Positions 21,789 to 30,653 of a stretch of DNA of 37,526 nt are shown here, piece by piece (within the stretch, counting starts at the first letter, position 1; each line of letters begins with the position of its first letter). The notes under the pieces were generated by a model, which was given only the letters and a program-made list of their open reading frames with translations, did not search any database and had not been told where the DNA came from. The position numbers were made by a program, and so were the translations under genes. The stretch is from Desulfuromonadales bacterium (lineage in GTDB: Bacteria; Desulfobacterota; Desulfuromonadia; Desulfuromonadales; JAAXQG01): positions 1-37,526 of the forward strand of contig JAAXQG010000178.1 in NCBI GenBank assembly GCA_012974445.1. Direction: 5' to 3'.

Positions 21789-22679
21789 TCAGAAGTAGTC
21801 TTCCTGATAACCGGGGATCTGGTCGAACCACTGGGGTTGCCGCCTGCCCTGCTCAAGGCAGTCCCTGGCCTGGGCGATGATGGCATCGCGATCCTTGGGA
21901 TAGCTGCCTTCCAGATTCAGGATGTTGGAGACGTGGTTGGAGCGCAGAATGGTCCGGTGGGGGTCAAGATGACTGACGATCTCCAGCGCCTCCTCAAGCA
22001 CCTGCCCGTTGGTCAGGGGGCGGATCTGCTCGAAATAGTCGTCATTGTGCCGTTTGAACATGGTCAGCAACGAGAAGTATTCGGGCGAAAGAGCCGTGAT
22101 CCACTGCGCAGTTGCCCGGGCATGCTCCATTGATCTGCTTTGCCCCGCGATCCCCAGGATAGCGGTCACTGAAAGTTTCATCCCCGCCGCCTTGGCACGC
22201 TGGCAGAGCTCCAGCATCCTGTCTGCCTCATACCCCTTGTTGACCAGATCGAGAGTCGGGTCGTCCCCGCTCTCCAGGCCGAAATAGAGAATACGCAGCT
22301 TTCGCTCCCGAAGAATTTCAAGCTCCTGCTGCGTCTTGGTGCTCAAGCTGTTGGGGGAAGCATAGGAACCCACACGGTTGAGATTGGGAAAAGTCGCAGC
22401 CAGAGCGTCCAGAATAGCGATCAGCTGACTCTGGGGGGTAACCAGTGCGTCGCCATCGGCGAGAAACACCCGGCGGATATGGGGACGATGATCGAGGGGG
22501 ATGGAAGAGATTTCATCCAGCAGTTCGGAAAGAGGCCGGACGCAGAAGGATTTCATCTTGTACATGCCACAGAACCGGCAGCGGTTCTGAGAGCAACCCA
22601 CCGTGGCCTGAAGAATCAGGCTGCGAGCCTCTGAAGGGGGGCGAAATACGGGCTCTACGTAGTCGAAGTAATGGTACAA
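21789..22679 (-). CDS. Radical SAM protein
   Basis: A 296-aa radical S-adenosylmethionine enzyme of unknown substrate. The iron-sulfur motif is GCSQNRCRFCGMY, with spacing C-x4-C-x2-C rather than the canonical C-x3-C-x2-C; this wording is familiar from a COG1032-like subgroup. The SAM-binding region is visible as RRVFLADGDALV (the beta-2 GGD-like position) and later RILYFGLESGDDPTLDLVNKGY and KLSVTAILGIAGQ. The start is TTG at 22679 (MYHYFDYVEPVFRPPSEA, the usual family opening) with AGGAGAGAG 6 bases upstream. It starts 21 bases after the small Cys-tailed gene and is the last gene of the long minus-strand run. Confidence 0.88.
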   Translation of the reverse strand: MYHYFDYVEPVFRPPSEARSLILQATVGCSQNRCRFCGMYKMKSFCVRPLSELLDEISSIPLDHRPHIRRVFLADGDALVTPQSQLIAILDALAATFPNLNRVGSYASPNSLSTKTQQELEILRERKLRILYFGLESGDDPTLDLVNKGYEADRMLELCQRAKAAGMKLSVTAILGIAGQSRSMEHARATAQWITALSPEYFSLLTMFKRHNDDYFEQIRPLTNGQVLEEALEIVSHLDPHRTILRSNHVSNILNLEGSYPKDRDAIIAQARDCLEQGRRQPQWFDQIPGYQEDYF

Positions 22680-22700
22680 GGCTCTCTCTCCTGCGTCTTG

Positions 22701-23090
22701 TCAGCAGCCGCAGCCGCAGTTATGGCAGAGCACCTTGTGGGCCCCTTCGGGCTCGATGGTCTCGGGTGCAAAGGCTACGCGGCTGACGCCCCGGCGGATA
22801 TCCTCAAAGAGGTCGGCCTGGGCGCTCTGACCTATGATGTGACCGAGGCAGAGGTTGCCCAGCGAATCCTTCGGGGAGCGGATACGCACGCTGTTGAGCA
22901 GATCGGCATAGGAGCGCACATCGAGACTGACACTGTCATCGCACTGCATCTGCAGCTCGACTCCCAGCGGAGCGAACTCCGCCTTCAGTTTCTCGAAGAA
23001 GTCGGCAAGCATCTCAGCCGTCAGATCGGGCTGATAGTCCTCACGAATCAGGCGTCGGCCGTAGAAGGCGACAATGATTTCCTTGCTCAT
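22701..23090 (-). CDS. Conserved small protein with Cys-rich C-terminal tail, unknown function
   Basis: A 129-aa protein I cannot assign. The chosen start is ATG 23090 (MSKEIIVAFYGRRLIRED), 10 bases after the Sua5 stop; the longer track form from 23129 would overlap Sua5. The body is mixed alpha/beta with many acidic residues. The end is KVLCHNCGCGC, four cysteines and a histidine in the last eight residues, which is suited to binding a metal such as zinc, nickel or an iron-sulfur cluster. It lies between a Sua5/YciO gene and a radical SAM gene in the same operon, so a role as metal-binding partner or accessory protein is possible but unproven. Confidence 0.75.
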   Translation of the reverse strand: MSKEIIVAFYGRRLIREDYQPDLTAEMLADFFEKLKAEFAPLGVELQMQCDDSVSLDVRSYADLLNSVRIRSPKDSLGNLCLGHIIGQSAQADLFEDIRRGVSRVAFAPETIEPEGAHKVLCHNCGCGC

Positions 23091-23100
23091 AAACTCGACC

Positions 23101-23709
23101 CTATTGCTCGATCCAGGAGATGTCGCCACTGCCCTCGCGTAGCACCTCGATGCGGTCGTCTATCAAACTGATCACCGTGGAGGGATCGGAGAGCAGAATA
23201 CCGCCGTCCACTACCTTATCGATGAGCTTGCCCATCTGCTCTTCGATCTCCGTCGGGTCGTTAAAATGGTCGTCACCGCTGCGGTTGGCGCTGGTAGTCA
23301 CTATGGGATGCCCCAGTTCCCGGACGATGGCCAGGGCAATGGGGTTATCGGGAATGCGGATCCCCACCGTCTTTTGCTTGGTCATAAGACTGTCGGGGAC
23401 GATCCTGTTGGCCTCCAGCACAAAGGTGTAGGGGCCGGGAAGGTGGCGTTTCATGATCTTAAAGGCGGCGTTACTCACCCGGGCGTAGTTGGCCACATCG
23501 GAGAGATCGCTGCAGATGAAGGAAAAGGGTTTTTTGGGGTCGCGATCCTTGATCTGAAAAATCTTTTTGATCCCTTTTTTATTGAAAATGTCGCAACCGA
23601 GACCGTAGGTGGTGTCGGTGGGATAGGCGATGACCCCGCCCTGTTTGAGGCAGTCCACGACCTGGGCAATGAGACGCTGCTGCGGATTTTCAGGATTAAT
23701 CGAAAGCAT
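23101..23709 (-). CDS. Sua5/YciO/YrdC family protein (L-threonylcarbamoyladenylate synthase-like)
   Basis: A 202-aa YrdC-fold protein. Members make threonylcarbamoyl-AMP from threonine, bicarbonate and ATP for the t6A modification of tRNAs, or, in the YciO branch, have an unclear role. The opening INPENPQQRLIAQVVDCLKQGGVIAYPTDTTYGLGC and the MKRHLPGPYTFVLEA and TVGIRIPDNPIA stretches resemble YciO. The substrate-site elements KDRDPKKPFS and TTSANRSG are retained as in TsaC. The E. coli YciO has lost the SAN element, so this protein may be catalytically competent. A strong GGGGAGG site precedes the ATG. The gene is 32 bases downstream of the DUF493 gene. Confidence 0.88.
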   Translation of the reverse strand: MLSINPENPQQRLIAQVVDCLKQGGVIAYPTDTTYGLGCDIFNKKGIKKIFQIKDRDPKKPFSFICSDLSDVANYARVSNAAFKIMKRHLPGPYTFVLEANRIVPDSLMTKQKTVGIRIPDNPIALAIVRELGHPIVTTSANRSGDDHFNDPTEIEEQMGKLIDKVVDGGILLSDPSTVISLIDDRIEVLREGSGDISWIEQ

Positions 23710-23741
23710 CTAAAAACCTCCCCTTCAAAATAAGTGTGGAT

Positions 23742-24017
23742 TCAGACCATGAATTTAAGTTCGGGTATTTGCTTGATGGCGGCGTAAATGGTGGTCAGTT
23801 CTTCGTAGGAGCTTAATCGTACCTCAACCGAGACCGAATGATATTTCCCCCCGCTGCTGGGGCGAACCTGAAGAGCCCCTTGAGGGACTTCCACTGTGGC
23901 GGCCACCGCCAGCTCCACGGCCGGAGCAAACGCTGGGACACCCAGACCAATGGCCTTGAAGTTGTAGCTGCAGGGATACTCCAGGAGATCTTCAAGATTA
24001 GCGCTGAATTCACTCAT
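23742..24017 (-). CDS. DUF493 (YbeD-like) family protein
   Basis: A 91-aa protein of the DUF493/YbeD family, small ferredoxin-like alpha/beta proteins resembling ACT-type regulatory domains. Typical stretches are NLEDLLEYPCSYNFKAIGLG, the central beta strand with SSGGKYHSVSVEVRLSSYEELTTIYAAI, and the end IPELKFMV. The track start at 24095 overlaps dut; ATG 24017 has AAGGAG 8 bases upstream and gives the family length of about 88. No biochemical role is established. It lies between dut and the Sua5-like gene with short gaps. Confidence 0.88.
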   Translation of the reverse strand: MSEFSANLEDLLEYPCSYNFKAIGLGVPAFAPAVELAVAATVEVPQGALQVRPSSGGKYHSVSVEVRLSSYEELTTIYAAIKQIPELKFMV

Positions 24018-24030
24018 GTCATTTGACTCC

Positions 24031-24474
24031 TTAAACACCGGTGTGGCCGAAGCCCCCCTGTCCACGCAGGGTCGCCTCCAGACTGTTACACTCAAGAATC
24101 CGGGGCTGGATCACAGGAGCGATCACCAGCTGGGCGATGCGCTCAGCATGCGCGATGCGAAGAGGCTCCTGCCCCAGATTGATCAGCAGCACCCCTAATT
24201 CTCCGCGATAATCGGCATCGATGGTACCGGGAGCATTGACCAGTGCCAGCCCCTGACGAAGGGCCAGTCCAGAACGAGCCCTCACCTGCCCCTCGAATCC
24301 TTCAGGTATGGCCAGAGCCAGCCCCGTGGGTACCAGCGCCCTGTGACCGGGCTCAAGCACTATCGGCTCATTCAAACAGGCATGGAGGTCCATCCCCGCT
24401 GAATGAGGGGTCTGGTATCGGGGAATCGTCGCCTCGGGGCGAAGACGCTGTATACGAAGTTGCTTTTCACTCAT
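24031..24474 (-). CDS. dut: Deoxyuridine 5'-triphosphate nucleotidohydrolase (dUTPase)
   Basis: A 147-aa trimeric dUTPase that hydrolyses dUTP to dUMP and pyrophosphate, preventing uracil incorporation and feeding dTMP synthesis. All five family motifs are present: [11 protein letters not shown] (1), [11 protein letters not shown] (2), [20 protein letters not shown] (3; the catalytic Asp and the Tyr of the uracil pocket), ERIAQLVI (4) and the C-terminal glycine-rich arm [10 protein letters not shown] (5). The length is standard. Its start overlaps the stop of the M16 peptidase gene by 4 bases (ATGA), so translation is coupled. Confidence 0.97.
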   Translation of the reverse strand: MSEKQLRIQRLRPEATIPRYQTPHSAGMDLHACLNEPIVLEPGHRALVPTGLALAIPEGFEGQVRARSGLALRQGLALVNAPGTIDADYRGELGVLLINLGQEPLRIAHAERIAQLVIAPVIQPRILECNSLEATLRGQGGFGHTGV

Positions 24475-25724
24475 ACGAAACTCACCTTGGCAATGGAATC
24501 ATCCATGGGGCGGCCCACCAGCTGAACAAAGGCACGGTCGTCGCGGAAAAGAGAGGACGCCAGGTCGCAGACCCCCTCGGCGGTTACTGACTCGAAGCCC
24601 TGAACAAGCTCCTGAATGGAGCACTGGCGGCCGTGATAGATCTCGTTCTTGGCCAAACGGGTCATGAGATTGTCCGAACTCTCCAGCGACAGCAGCAAAC
24701 TACCCTTGAGGTTCTCCCGGGCAGAGAGAAGCTCTCCGGCACTCATGGGATTTCGGGCGAACTGTTTCAACTCGTCGGTAACAATCTCCAGTACCTCCGC
24801 GAGATTATCCCTCGAGGTCCCACCGTAGACCACCAGGGCACCGGCATCACTATGACAGTTGAGATAACTGTAGATGCTGTAGGCCAGGCCACGATCCTCC
24901 CTCACCCGCTGAAAGAGTCGGGAGCTCATGCTGGCGCCAAGGACCGAATTCAGAACGAAGAGCTCGAAGCGGCGAGGATGATTCTGGGGAAGCGCCTGGA
25001 CTCCGAGGCAAAAATGTACCGCCTCAAGAGGTTTGTGCAGAATATCATAACCGCTGCTGCAAAGCGGCAGGGTGCAGGTCTCGCCACCGGCACCAGCAGC
25101 GACCTGGCTGAAGGCCTCGGTGATGCGGTTGACCACGTCCTCATGCTTCACCTTTCCAGCGGCGCAGATGATGATGCGATCTCCGGTATAGCGCTCAGCC
25201 ATGAATCGCCGCAGAGTCACGGGATCAATTTTCCCCACGGATTCGGCCGTTCCCAGAATCGGCTGACCCACCGGATGCCCCGCCCAGAAGTTCTGATTAA
25301 ACAGATCATGGACGATATCATCGGGGGTATCATCCACCAGGTAGATTTCCTGCTGGATAACCCTGCGCTCTTTTTCAAGCTCAGCGCTGTCGAAGACGGA
25401 ATTCAGGACGATATCAGAGAGCAGATCAACGGCGAAGGGAAGTTTATCGGAGAGAACTTTGGCGAAATAACAGCTGAATTCCCGGGCGGTAAAGGCGTTA
25501 AGGACTCCGCCAACCGAGTCGATGTCCCGGGCAATATCGAGGGCGCTACGCTTTGAGGTGCCCTTGAACAGCATGTGTTCAAGGACATGAGAAATGCCGG
25601 CAAGGGCAGGAGATTCGTGTCTCGAACCGTTCCGAACCCAGAAACCGAGACTCACCGAGTGGGCCCCTGCGACCCACTCGGTGATTACCCGGATACCGTT
25701 ATGCAGGGTTGTGGATTGAATCAT
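24471..25724 (-). CDS. M16 family zinc metallopeptidase (processing-peptidase-like)
   Basis: A 417-aa pitrilysin-family peptidase of the short bacterial M16B type related to mitochondrial processing peptidase. The inverted zinc motif is HVLEH (His46, Glu49, His50), and the third ligand Glu126 lies 76 residues after His50 (RRVIQQEI), exactly as in the family. The C-terminal half has the second M16 domain with the family's [25 protein letters not shown]. There is no signal peptide. It starts 10 bases after the pnp stop; the pnp-M16-dut order is shared with Geobacter-type genomes from memory. The natural substrate is not known. Confidence 0.95.
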   Translation of the reverse strand: MIQSTTLHNGIRVITEWVAGAHSVSLGFWVRNGSRHESPALAGISHVLEHMLFKGTSKRSALDIARDIDSVGGVLNAFTAREFSCYFAKVLSDKLPFAVDLLSDIVLNSVFDSAELEKERRVIQQEIYLVDDTPDDIVHDLFNQNFWAGHPVGQPILGTAESVGKIDPVTLRRFMAERYTGDRIIICAAGKVKHEDVVNRITEAFSQVAAGAGGETCTLPLCSSGYDILHKPLEAVHFCLGVQALPQNHPRRFELFVLNSVLGASMSSRLFQRVREDRGLAYSIYSYLNCHSDAGALVVYGGTSRDNLAEVLEIVTDELKQFARNPMSAGELLSARENLKGSLLLSLESSDNLMTRLAKNEIYHGRQCSIQELVQGFESVTAEGVCDLASSLFRDDRAFVQLVGRPMDDSIAKVSFV

Positions 25725-25734
25725 CCGTCAAAGA

Positions 25735-27834
25735 TCAGTTCTCCTCGGGCAGTGACTGCCCGAGAGCCTCCTTGCGGGAGAGTTTGATCTTGCCCTGCTT
25801 GTCGACGCCGATGCACTTGACCAGGACGCTGTCGCCTTCCTGAAGAACGTCGGAGACGTTGCGCACGCGCTCGGCTGCGAGCTCGGAGACGTGAACCAGA
25901 CCGTCGGTACCGGTGAAGATCTCGACGAAAGCGCCGAATTCCATGATCTTCCTGACGGTGCCCTGATAGAGCTTGCCCACTTCCACATCCTGAGTCAGGT
26001 CGCGGATCATCTTGATGGCGAGCTTGCAGGCATCGTCGTCGGCGGAGGCGATATTGATACGGCCGTCATCCTCGATGTCGATGGAGCAACCGCTGGCTTC
26101 GATGATGCCGCGGATGTTCTTGCCGCCGCTGCCGATGACGGTGCGGACCTGGTCAGTCTTGACATAGATGGTGGTGATACGGGGAGCATAGGGGGACATT
26201 TCGGTGCGGGATGCCGAGATGCATTTGGCCATCTCGCCCAGAATGTGAATCCGCCCTTCCTTTGCCTGCTCCAGTGCCTGCTGCATGATCTCGCGGCTGA
26301 CGCCACCGATCTTGATATCCATCTGCAGAGCGGTAACACCCTTAATGGTTCCAGTTACCTTGAAGTCCATGTCGCCGAGATGATCTTCGTCACCGAGAAT
26401 ATCGGAGAGGACCGCAACATCATCGCCTTCCTTGATCAGACCCATGGCGATTCCGGCCACGGCGTCCTTCAGGGGCACACCGGCATCCATAAGAGCCATG
26501 GAAGCGCCACAGACGCTGGCCATAGAGGAAGAACCGTTGGACTCAAGAACGTCGGAGACCAGACGAATGGTGTAGGGGAAGCTGTCATGGTCGGGCATAA
26601 CCAGCGCGGCGCTGCGCTCTGCCAGCATTCCGTGTCCGATTTCGCGGCGGCCGGGGAACAGACGCATGCTAGTCTCGCCGACACAGAAGGGAGGGAAGTT
26701 GTAGTGCAGCATGAATTTCTTGAATTCCATACCCTGAACATAGTCCAGACGCTGCTCGTCACCGGAAGTACCCAGAGCCGTAGCCACCAGCGCCTGAGTC
26801 TCGCCGCGGGTAAATAGAGCGGATCCGTGAGCGCGGGGCAGCAGACCGACTTCGCAGCTGATGGGGCGTACGGTATTGAAGTCACGGCCGTCGATACGGA
26901 CCTTCTCCTTGACAACCTTGGTACGTACGACCTTCTTCTCAAGAGACTTAAATGCCGACTTGATTTCCTCTTCACGACCTTCGAACTGGGGGGCCAGGGC
27001 CACAACGCCTTCGCTGCGGACCACATCCAGTGCAGCATAGCGCTCCTGCTTGTTGAGAATAGCAAAGGCTGCGGCGATGCGAGTCTGACCGAATTCCTTG
27101 ACCTTCTCGGCGATTTCGGCGTCGGCAACAGGAACTGCGTAATGACGCTTCTCACGGCCAACCAGAGCAGCCAGTTCTTCCTGCAGAGCAATCAGGGGCT
27201 GCATCGCTTCATGACCGAAGTAAACGGCGTCAAGCAGGTCACTCTCAGAGGCGAACTCAGTCTCCCCTTCGACCATGACGATAGCGTCTTTAGTGCCGGC
27301 GACAATCACATTGATGTCACAGAGGGCAATCTGCTCGAGGGTGGGGTTGGCAATGAGCTTGCCTTCGATGCGACCGACGCGGATACCGGCGATGGGCTCA
27401 GCGAAGGGGATATCGGAAACCATGACCGAGGCCGAGGCAGCAACCATAGCCAGGGTATCGGGATCGTTGATCTTGTCCATGGAAATAGCCGTGGGCATGA
27501 TCTGGGTCTCGTAGAGATATCCCTTGGGAAACAGAGGACGCATGGGACGGTCGATGAGACGGCAGATCAGGGTCTCACGCTCGCCGGGCTTAGCTTCACG
27601 ACGGAAGAAGGAGCCGGGGATCTTTCCGCCTGCGTAGAATTTCTCCTGATAGTTGATGGTCAGGGGAAAGAAGCTCTGCCCTTCACGCATGCTGTGTGCG
27701 GAAACCGCGGTGCAGAGCACCTTGGTTTCACCATAGGTAACCACAACGGCGCCGTGGGCCTGACGAGCCATTTTCCCGGTCTCGATAATGAAGGGCTGAC
27801 CGTTGAATTCAACCTGTACTTTTTGATGAGCCAT
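25735..27834 (-). CDS. pnp: Polynucleotide phosphorylase
   Basis: A 699-aa trimeric 3'-5' phosphorolytic exoribonuclease, a core part of mRNA decay. Domains: RNase PH 1 (about 10-145), an alpha-helical linker, RNase PH 2 (about 320-460; [35 protein letters not shown]), KH (about 550-610; [17 protein letters not shown]) and S1 (about 618-690; [18 protein letters not shown]). The active-site Asp region [21 protein letters not shown] is complete. AGGAG lies 9 bases before the ATG. About 150 bases of structured leader separate it from the rpsO terminator, suggesting its own control, probably RNase III-dependent autoregulation as in E. coli. Confidence 0.98.
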   Translation of the reverse strand: MAHQKVQVEFNGQPFIIETGKMARQAHGAVVVTYGETKVLCTAVSAHSMREGQSFFPLTINYQEKFYAGGKIPGSFFRREAKPGERETLICRLIDRPMRPLFPKGYLYETQIMPTAISMDKINDPDTLAMVAASASVMVSDIPFAEPIAGIRVGRIEGKLIANPTLEQIALCDINVIVAGTKDAIVMVEGETEFASESDLLDAVYFGHEAMQPLIALQEELAALVGREKRHYAVPVADAEIAEKVKEFGQTRIAAAFAILNKQERYAALDVVRSEGVVALAPQFEGREEEIKSAFKSLEKKVVRTKVVKEKVRIDGRDFNTVRPISCEVGLLPRAHGSALFTRGETQALVATALGTSGDEQRLDYVQGMEFKKFMLHYNFPPFCVGETSMRLFPGRREIGHGMLAERSAALVMPDHDSFPYTIRLVSDVLESNGSSSMASVCGASMALMDAGVPLKDAVAGIAMGLIKEGDDVAVLSDILGDEDHLGDMDFKVTGTIKGVTALQMDIKIGGVSREIMQQALEQAKEGRIHILGEMAKCISASRTEMSPYAPRITTIYVKTDQVRTVIGSGGKNIRGIIEASGCSIDIEDDGRINIASADDDACKLAIKMIRDLTQDVEVGKLYQGTVRKIMEFGAFVEIFTGTDGLVHVSELAAERVRNVSDVLQEGDSVLVKCIGVDKQGKIKLSRKEALGQSLPEEN

Positions 27835-27900
27835 CTAATGAATCTCCTTTTCATGCGAAGCCAGGCAGTGCCTCGCCATGATGTTTTTCAAAACGACCAA

Positions 27901-27973
27901 AGGAGGATGGCCTGAGACAGAACCCGCATGCGCAATCGGTAACGCATCAGACCCTCTCTCCGGACAGCCTCCT
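27901..27973 (-). promoter_or_regulatory. Structured 5' leader of pnp, candidate RNase III/PNPase autoregulation stem
   Basis: On the minus strand the leader holds nested inverted repeats: outer AGGAGG/CCTCCT (27968-27973 with 27901-27906), then GAGA/TCTC, and inner ATGCG/CGCAT around a 10-base loop (27928-27947). Together they form one long imperfect stem about 66 bases upstream of the pnp ATG. E. coli pnp has an RNase III-cleaved leader stem in the same place. The similarity is positional and structural, not by sequence. Confidence 0.4.
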
Positions 27974-27985
27974 CAAGCCTCAAAC

Positions 27986-28026
27986 GACAAAAAACAAAAG
28001 GCAGCAGCCCCTGAGGGACTGCTGCC
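27986..28026 (-). terminator. Rho-independent terminator downstream of rpsO
   Basis: Read on the minus strand, GGCAGCAGTCCC-tca-GGGGCTGCTGCC gives a 12-bp stem (one G-U pair) followed by TTTTGTTTTTTG. It begins 8 bases after the rpsO stop. E. coli has a terminator in the same place (t1 between rpsO and pnp) that is partly read through. Confidence 0.92.
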
Positions 28027-28034
28027 TCATAACC

Positions 28035-28301
28035 TTAGCGGCGAATACCGAGCTCTTTGATCAGAGCCGCGTACTCAGGCACGCTGTTCTTCTTGAGATA
28101 GTCAAGAAGACGACGACGCTGGCCAACGATCTTGAGCAGTCCGCGACGAGAGTGGTGGTCCTTCTTGTGGGTCTTGAAATGTTCGGTCAGGTAGGTGATA
28201 CGCTCAGTCAAAAGAGCAACCTGAACATGAGGGGAACCGGTATCGCCTTCGTGGCGCTTGAATTTCTCGATAATTTCTTGCTTGCGTTCTGCGGCGGTCA
28301 C
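28035..28301 (-). CDS. rpsO: 30S ribosomal protein S15
   Basis: An 88-aa primary 16S rRNA-binding protein of the small-subunit central domain. The sequence is a full-length S15: [60 protein letters not shown] and the end [12 protein letters not shown]. The start is GTG at 28301, preceded by a strong AGGAGGTGG. A likely sigma-70 promoter lies just upstream, and a strong terminator follows, so rpsO can be expressed on its own as well as by read-through from truB. Confidence 0.98.
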   Translation of the reverse strand: MTAAERKQEIIEKFKRHEGDTGSPHVQVALLTERITYLTEHFKTHKKDHHSRRGLLKIVGQRRRLLDYLKKNSVPEYAALIKELGIRR

Positions 28302-28371
28302 TACGCCACCTCCTATTCTCTTGATGCTTGAATGTTCCTTTGAACCTTACTAGGCCCAAAAACAGTTCGGA

Positions 28372-28400
28372 TTTTTAACACACTTTATTCCGGGTGTAAA
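28372..28400 (-). promoter_or_regulatory. Predicted sigma-70 promoter of rpsO
   Basis: On the minus strand TTTACA (28400-28395) and TAAAAA (28377-28372) are separated by 17 bases, with 5/6 and 4/6 matches to the -35 and -10 boxes. It falls in the 107-base gap between truB and rpsO, about 70 bases before the GTG. E. coli rpsO also has its own promoter here. Confidence 0.45.
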
Positions 28401-28408
28401 GGCGATAA

Positions 28409-29317
28409 TCAGGCCTCCCAGGCCTGATTAAAGACATTGAGCAGCACAAAATCACCCCGGGTCTCCTGGAGACGATCCGGCTCAAATCGCGCCAGCGCCG
28501 CCAGTTTCCCTTCAAGAAAGAGCGCGACCAGCTCCCCGGGTGCAAACTGGGGAGACTCCGATAGATCATCCAGCGTCGGGGGGATGCCGTTGGCGAGACG
28601 CACTCCTGCGCTTTGCGACAGCTCACCCCTGGGAAAGGCGCTCACAGCCTCTTCCAGACCAAGCAGCCGGGCCTCGCCTGCCTCAACAGCTGCAAGACTC
28701 TGGCACTGGTCTATATGATAGGGCTCAGTGCGCAGACGGCGAAGAGCAGTCATATGGGCACCGCAGCCCAGACGCTCCCCCAGATCATGACAGAGGGTAC
28801 GAACATAGGTCCCCTTGGAGCAGGCGACTTCAAACTCCACAAAAGGCAGCTCAACGCGAATAAGACTGATTTTGTAAATGGTTATGGGCCGAAGAGATCG
28901 CTCCACTTCCTTGCCGGCTCGGGCAAGCTTATAGAGAGGGACCCCATCTTTTTTCAGAGCTGAATACATGGGGGGCAACTGCTCGATTTCACCCATAAAG
29001 CCCTGCAGCTCCATGGCGACCCTGTCGGCCAGTGCGTCTTCGACCTCCGACTCCTCGAGGATTTGCCCCTCGGCGTCCTGAGTATCGGTGACCTGACCGA
29101 GACGTAAGGTGGCACGGTAGAGCTTCTGCCCTTCCATGATGTACTGAACAAGGCGGGTCGCTTCCCCTAAAGCAATGGGAAGCACCCCGGTTGCCATGGG
29201 ATCAAGAGTACCTGTGTGCCCGACCTTTCGGGTGCCAAAGGCACGGCGAACCTTACGGACCACATCATGAGAGGTGCAGCCCATGGGCTTATCAACCAGC
29301 AGAACACCATTAATCAT
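28409..29317 (-). CDS. truB: tRNA pseudouridine(55) synthase
   Basis: A 302-aa enzyme that converts U55 in the T-loop of tRNAs to pseudouridine. The catalytic motif is KVGHTGTLDPMATGVLPIALGEATRL with nucleophile Asp39. The family opening NGVLLVDKPMGCTSHDVV, the motif around YRATLRLGQVTDTQDAEG and CSKGTYVRTLCHDLGERLGCGAHMTALRRLRTEPY are all present. A C-terminal PUA-like tail follows (about 230-300). Its ATG overlaps the nrnA stop by one base (TGATG), so translation is coupled. Confidence 0.97.
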   Translation of the reverse strand: MINGVLLVDKPMGCTSHDVVRKVRRAFGTRKVGHTGTLDPMATGVLPIALGEATRLVQYIMEGQKLYRATLRLGQVTDTQDAEGQILEESEVEDALADRVAMELQGFMGEIEQLPPMYSALKKDGVPLYKLARAGKEVERSLRPITIYKISLIRVELPFVEFEVACSKGTYVRTLCHDLGERLGCGAHMTALRRLRTEPYHIDQCQSLAAVEAGEARLLGLEEAVSAFPRGELSQSAGVRLANGIPPTLDDLSESPQFAPGELVALFLEGKLAALARFEPDRLQETRGDFVLLNVFNQAWEA

Positions 29318-30279
29318 CAGCGCACCATCTCACTCAGCAAAGCGTCAAGCCTTGCACCGACCTGTTGGCGAATCTGATCAAGTTCACCCGTGATCATGGC
29401 GCCTGCAGCATTATGATGCCCTCCGCCGCCCAGGGAACGGGCAAGGGAGCCCACATCGATCCCGCCCTTGCTGCGAAAACCCAGCTTGTAGCTGTCCTTT
29501 GATGTCTGCCTGAAAAACAGGGCGACCTCGACACCGCGAATAGAACGGGGATAATTGACAAAACCGTCGGTAAGTTCGGCGCTGGAGCCGGTCGCGCAAT
29601 ACATCTCCTCGGTGACACTGATCGAGGCCCAAAGCCCCGTATCGGAGATCTTAAGTGTTCCAAGCGCCAGCGAAAGCAGCTGGAGACGCTCTTTTTCCTG
29701 ACTCTCGTAGAGCACACCAGCCACGGACCAGGGATCGACTCCTAGAGCGACCATTTCTCCGGCCACGGCGAAGGCTTCGGGGTTGGCATTGGAATAACGA
29801 AATGAACCGGTATCGCCCAGGATGGCGGTATAGATGCAGGTGGCAGCGGAGAGGGAAACGGGGATCTTCCCCTCCTGGAGAATCCGGTAAATCATGATGC
29901 TGGTAGCACTGGCCTCGGTGTCCACCAGATAGGCGACACCGAAATCCTCCGAATGAGGATGATGATCCACATTGACCAGCCGGTCACAGACCAGCGGGAC
30001 CGCTTGCCCGGCACGTTTGAGCTCTCCGGCATCGAGCACGAAGCCTACATCGAAACGCCTGCCTTCAGGCAGGGTGCTGACCATCATCTCTGAGCCCGGA
30101 AGAAAACGGAAGTTCACAGGCAGAGGATCCTGATTATAGGCCACGACTTCCTTGCCCAGCTCCTTCAGAACATGAGCCAGAGCCAGAGTCGACCCTATGG
30201 CATCGCTGTCGGGGCTGCCATGGGCAGTAACCAGAAAACTATGATGAGTCTCTATGAGCTCAAGGATCTTCCTGATCAT
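29317..30279 (-). CDS. nrnA: Bifunctional oligoribonuclease / PAP phosphatase, DHH family (NrnA-like)
   Basis: A 320-aa DHH/DHHA1 phosphoesterase. NrnA enzymes degrade short oligoribonucleotides and dephosphorylate 3'-phosphoadenosine 5'-phosphate. Metal-binding motifs: AHGSPDSDAIGSTLAL (about residues 20-35), VLDAGELKR, VNVDHHPHSEDFG (the DHH signature) and DTGSFRYSN. The DHHA1 domain ends with SLGGGGHHNAAGAMI. The track start at 30354 is inside rbfA; ATG 30279 gives the usual start MIRKILELIETHHSFLVTAHG but still overlaps the rbfA end by 20 bases. It sits between rbfA and truB as in many deltaproteobacteria and Firmicutes. Confidence 0.93.
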   Translation of the reverse strand: MIRKILELIETHHSFLVTAHGSPDSDAIGSTLALAHVLKELGKEVVAYNQDPLPVNFRFLPGSEMMVSTLPEGRRFDVGFVLDAGELKRAGQAVPLVCDRLVNVDHHPHSEDFGVAYLVDTEASATSIMIYRILQEGKIPVSLSAATCIYTAILGDTGSFRYSNANPEAFAVAGEMVALGVDPWSVAGVLYESQEKERLQLLSLALGTLKISDTGLWASISVTEEMYCATGSSAELTDGFVNYPRSIRGVEVALFFRQTSKDSYKLGFRSKGGIDVGSLARSLGGGGHHNAAGAMITGELDQIRQQVGARLDALLSEMVR

Positions 30280-30634
30280 CGCGGGAACCCTCCTTCTCCC
30301 GGATTTCCCTGAACAGATCCTCCATGTGAAGTCCGTATTCAATGGACTGATCATACTCGAAACGCAGCTCGGGAACCCGGCGCAGGCGAAGCCTGGAACC
30401 TATCTGTCTGCGAATATGCGGCAGAGCGCTGCGCAGCCCCTTGAGAGTCTCCTCCCGCTGCTCGCTGGAACCCATGACGGTGAAAAAAATCTTTGCCAGG
30501 GCAAGATCAGGAGTCACTTCCACTCCGGTGATGGTTACGAAGCCTATACGGGGATCCTTGATCCCCTTGAACAGAAGCGCCGAAACCTCTTTATGAATCT
30601 GCTCACCGACACGATGATAGCGTTTAAATTCCAC
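30260..30634 (-). CDS. rbfA: 30S ribosome-binding factor A
   Basis: A 124-aa KH-like cold-shock and late 30S maturation factor. The start is GTG at 30634 (MEFKRYHRVGEQIHKEVSALL), with AGGTG about 6 bases upstream; the longer track ORF from 30856 runs antisense-style into the DUF503 gene. Typical stretches are DPRIGFVTITGVEVTPDLALAKIFFTVMG, ALPHIRRQIGSRLRLRRVPELRFEYDQSIEYG. The 3' end overlaps nrnA by 20 bases. The position between infB/ylxP and truB is the classical one. Confidence 0.95.
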   Translation of the reverse strand: MEFKRYHRVGEQIHKEVSALLFKGIKDPRIGFVTITGVEVTPDLALAKIFFTVMGSSEQREETLKGLRSALPHIRRQIGSRLRLRRVPELRFEYDQSIEYGLHMEDLFREIREKEGSRDDQEDP

Positions 30635-30653
30635 GGGACACCTATTCTTCCTG

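Noticed and set aside
26827-27915. 362-aa and 308-aa plus-strand ORFs over pnp
   Set aside because: Both are antisense to the conserved pnp gene and show no recognisable domain.
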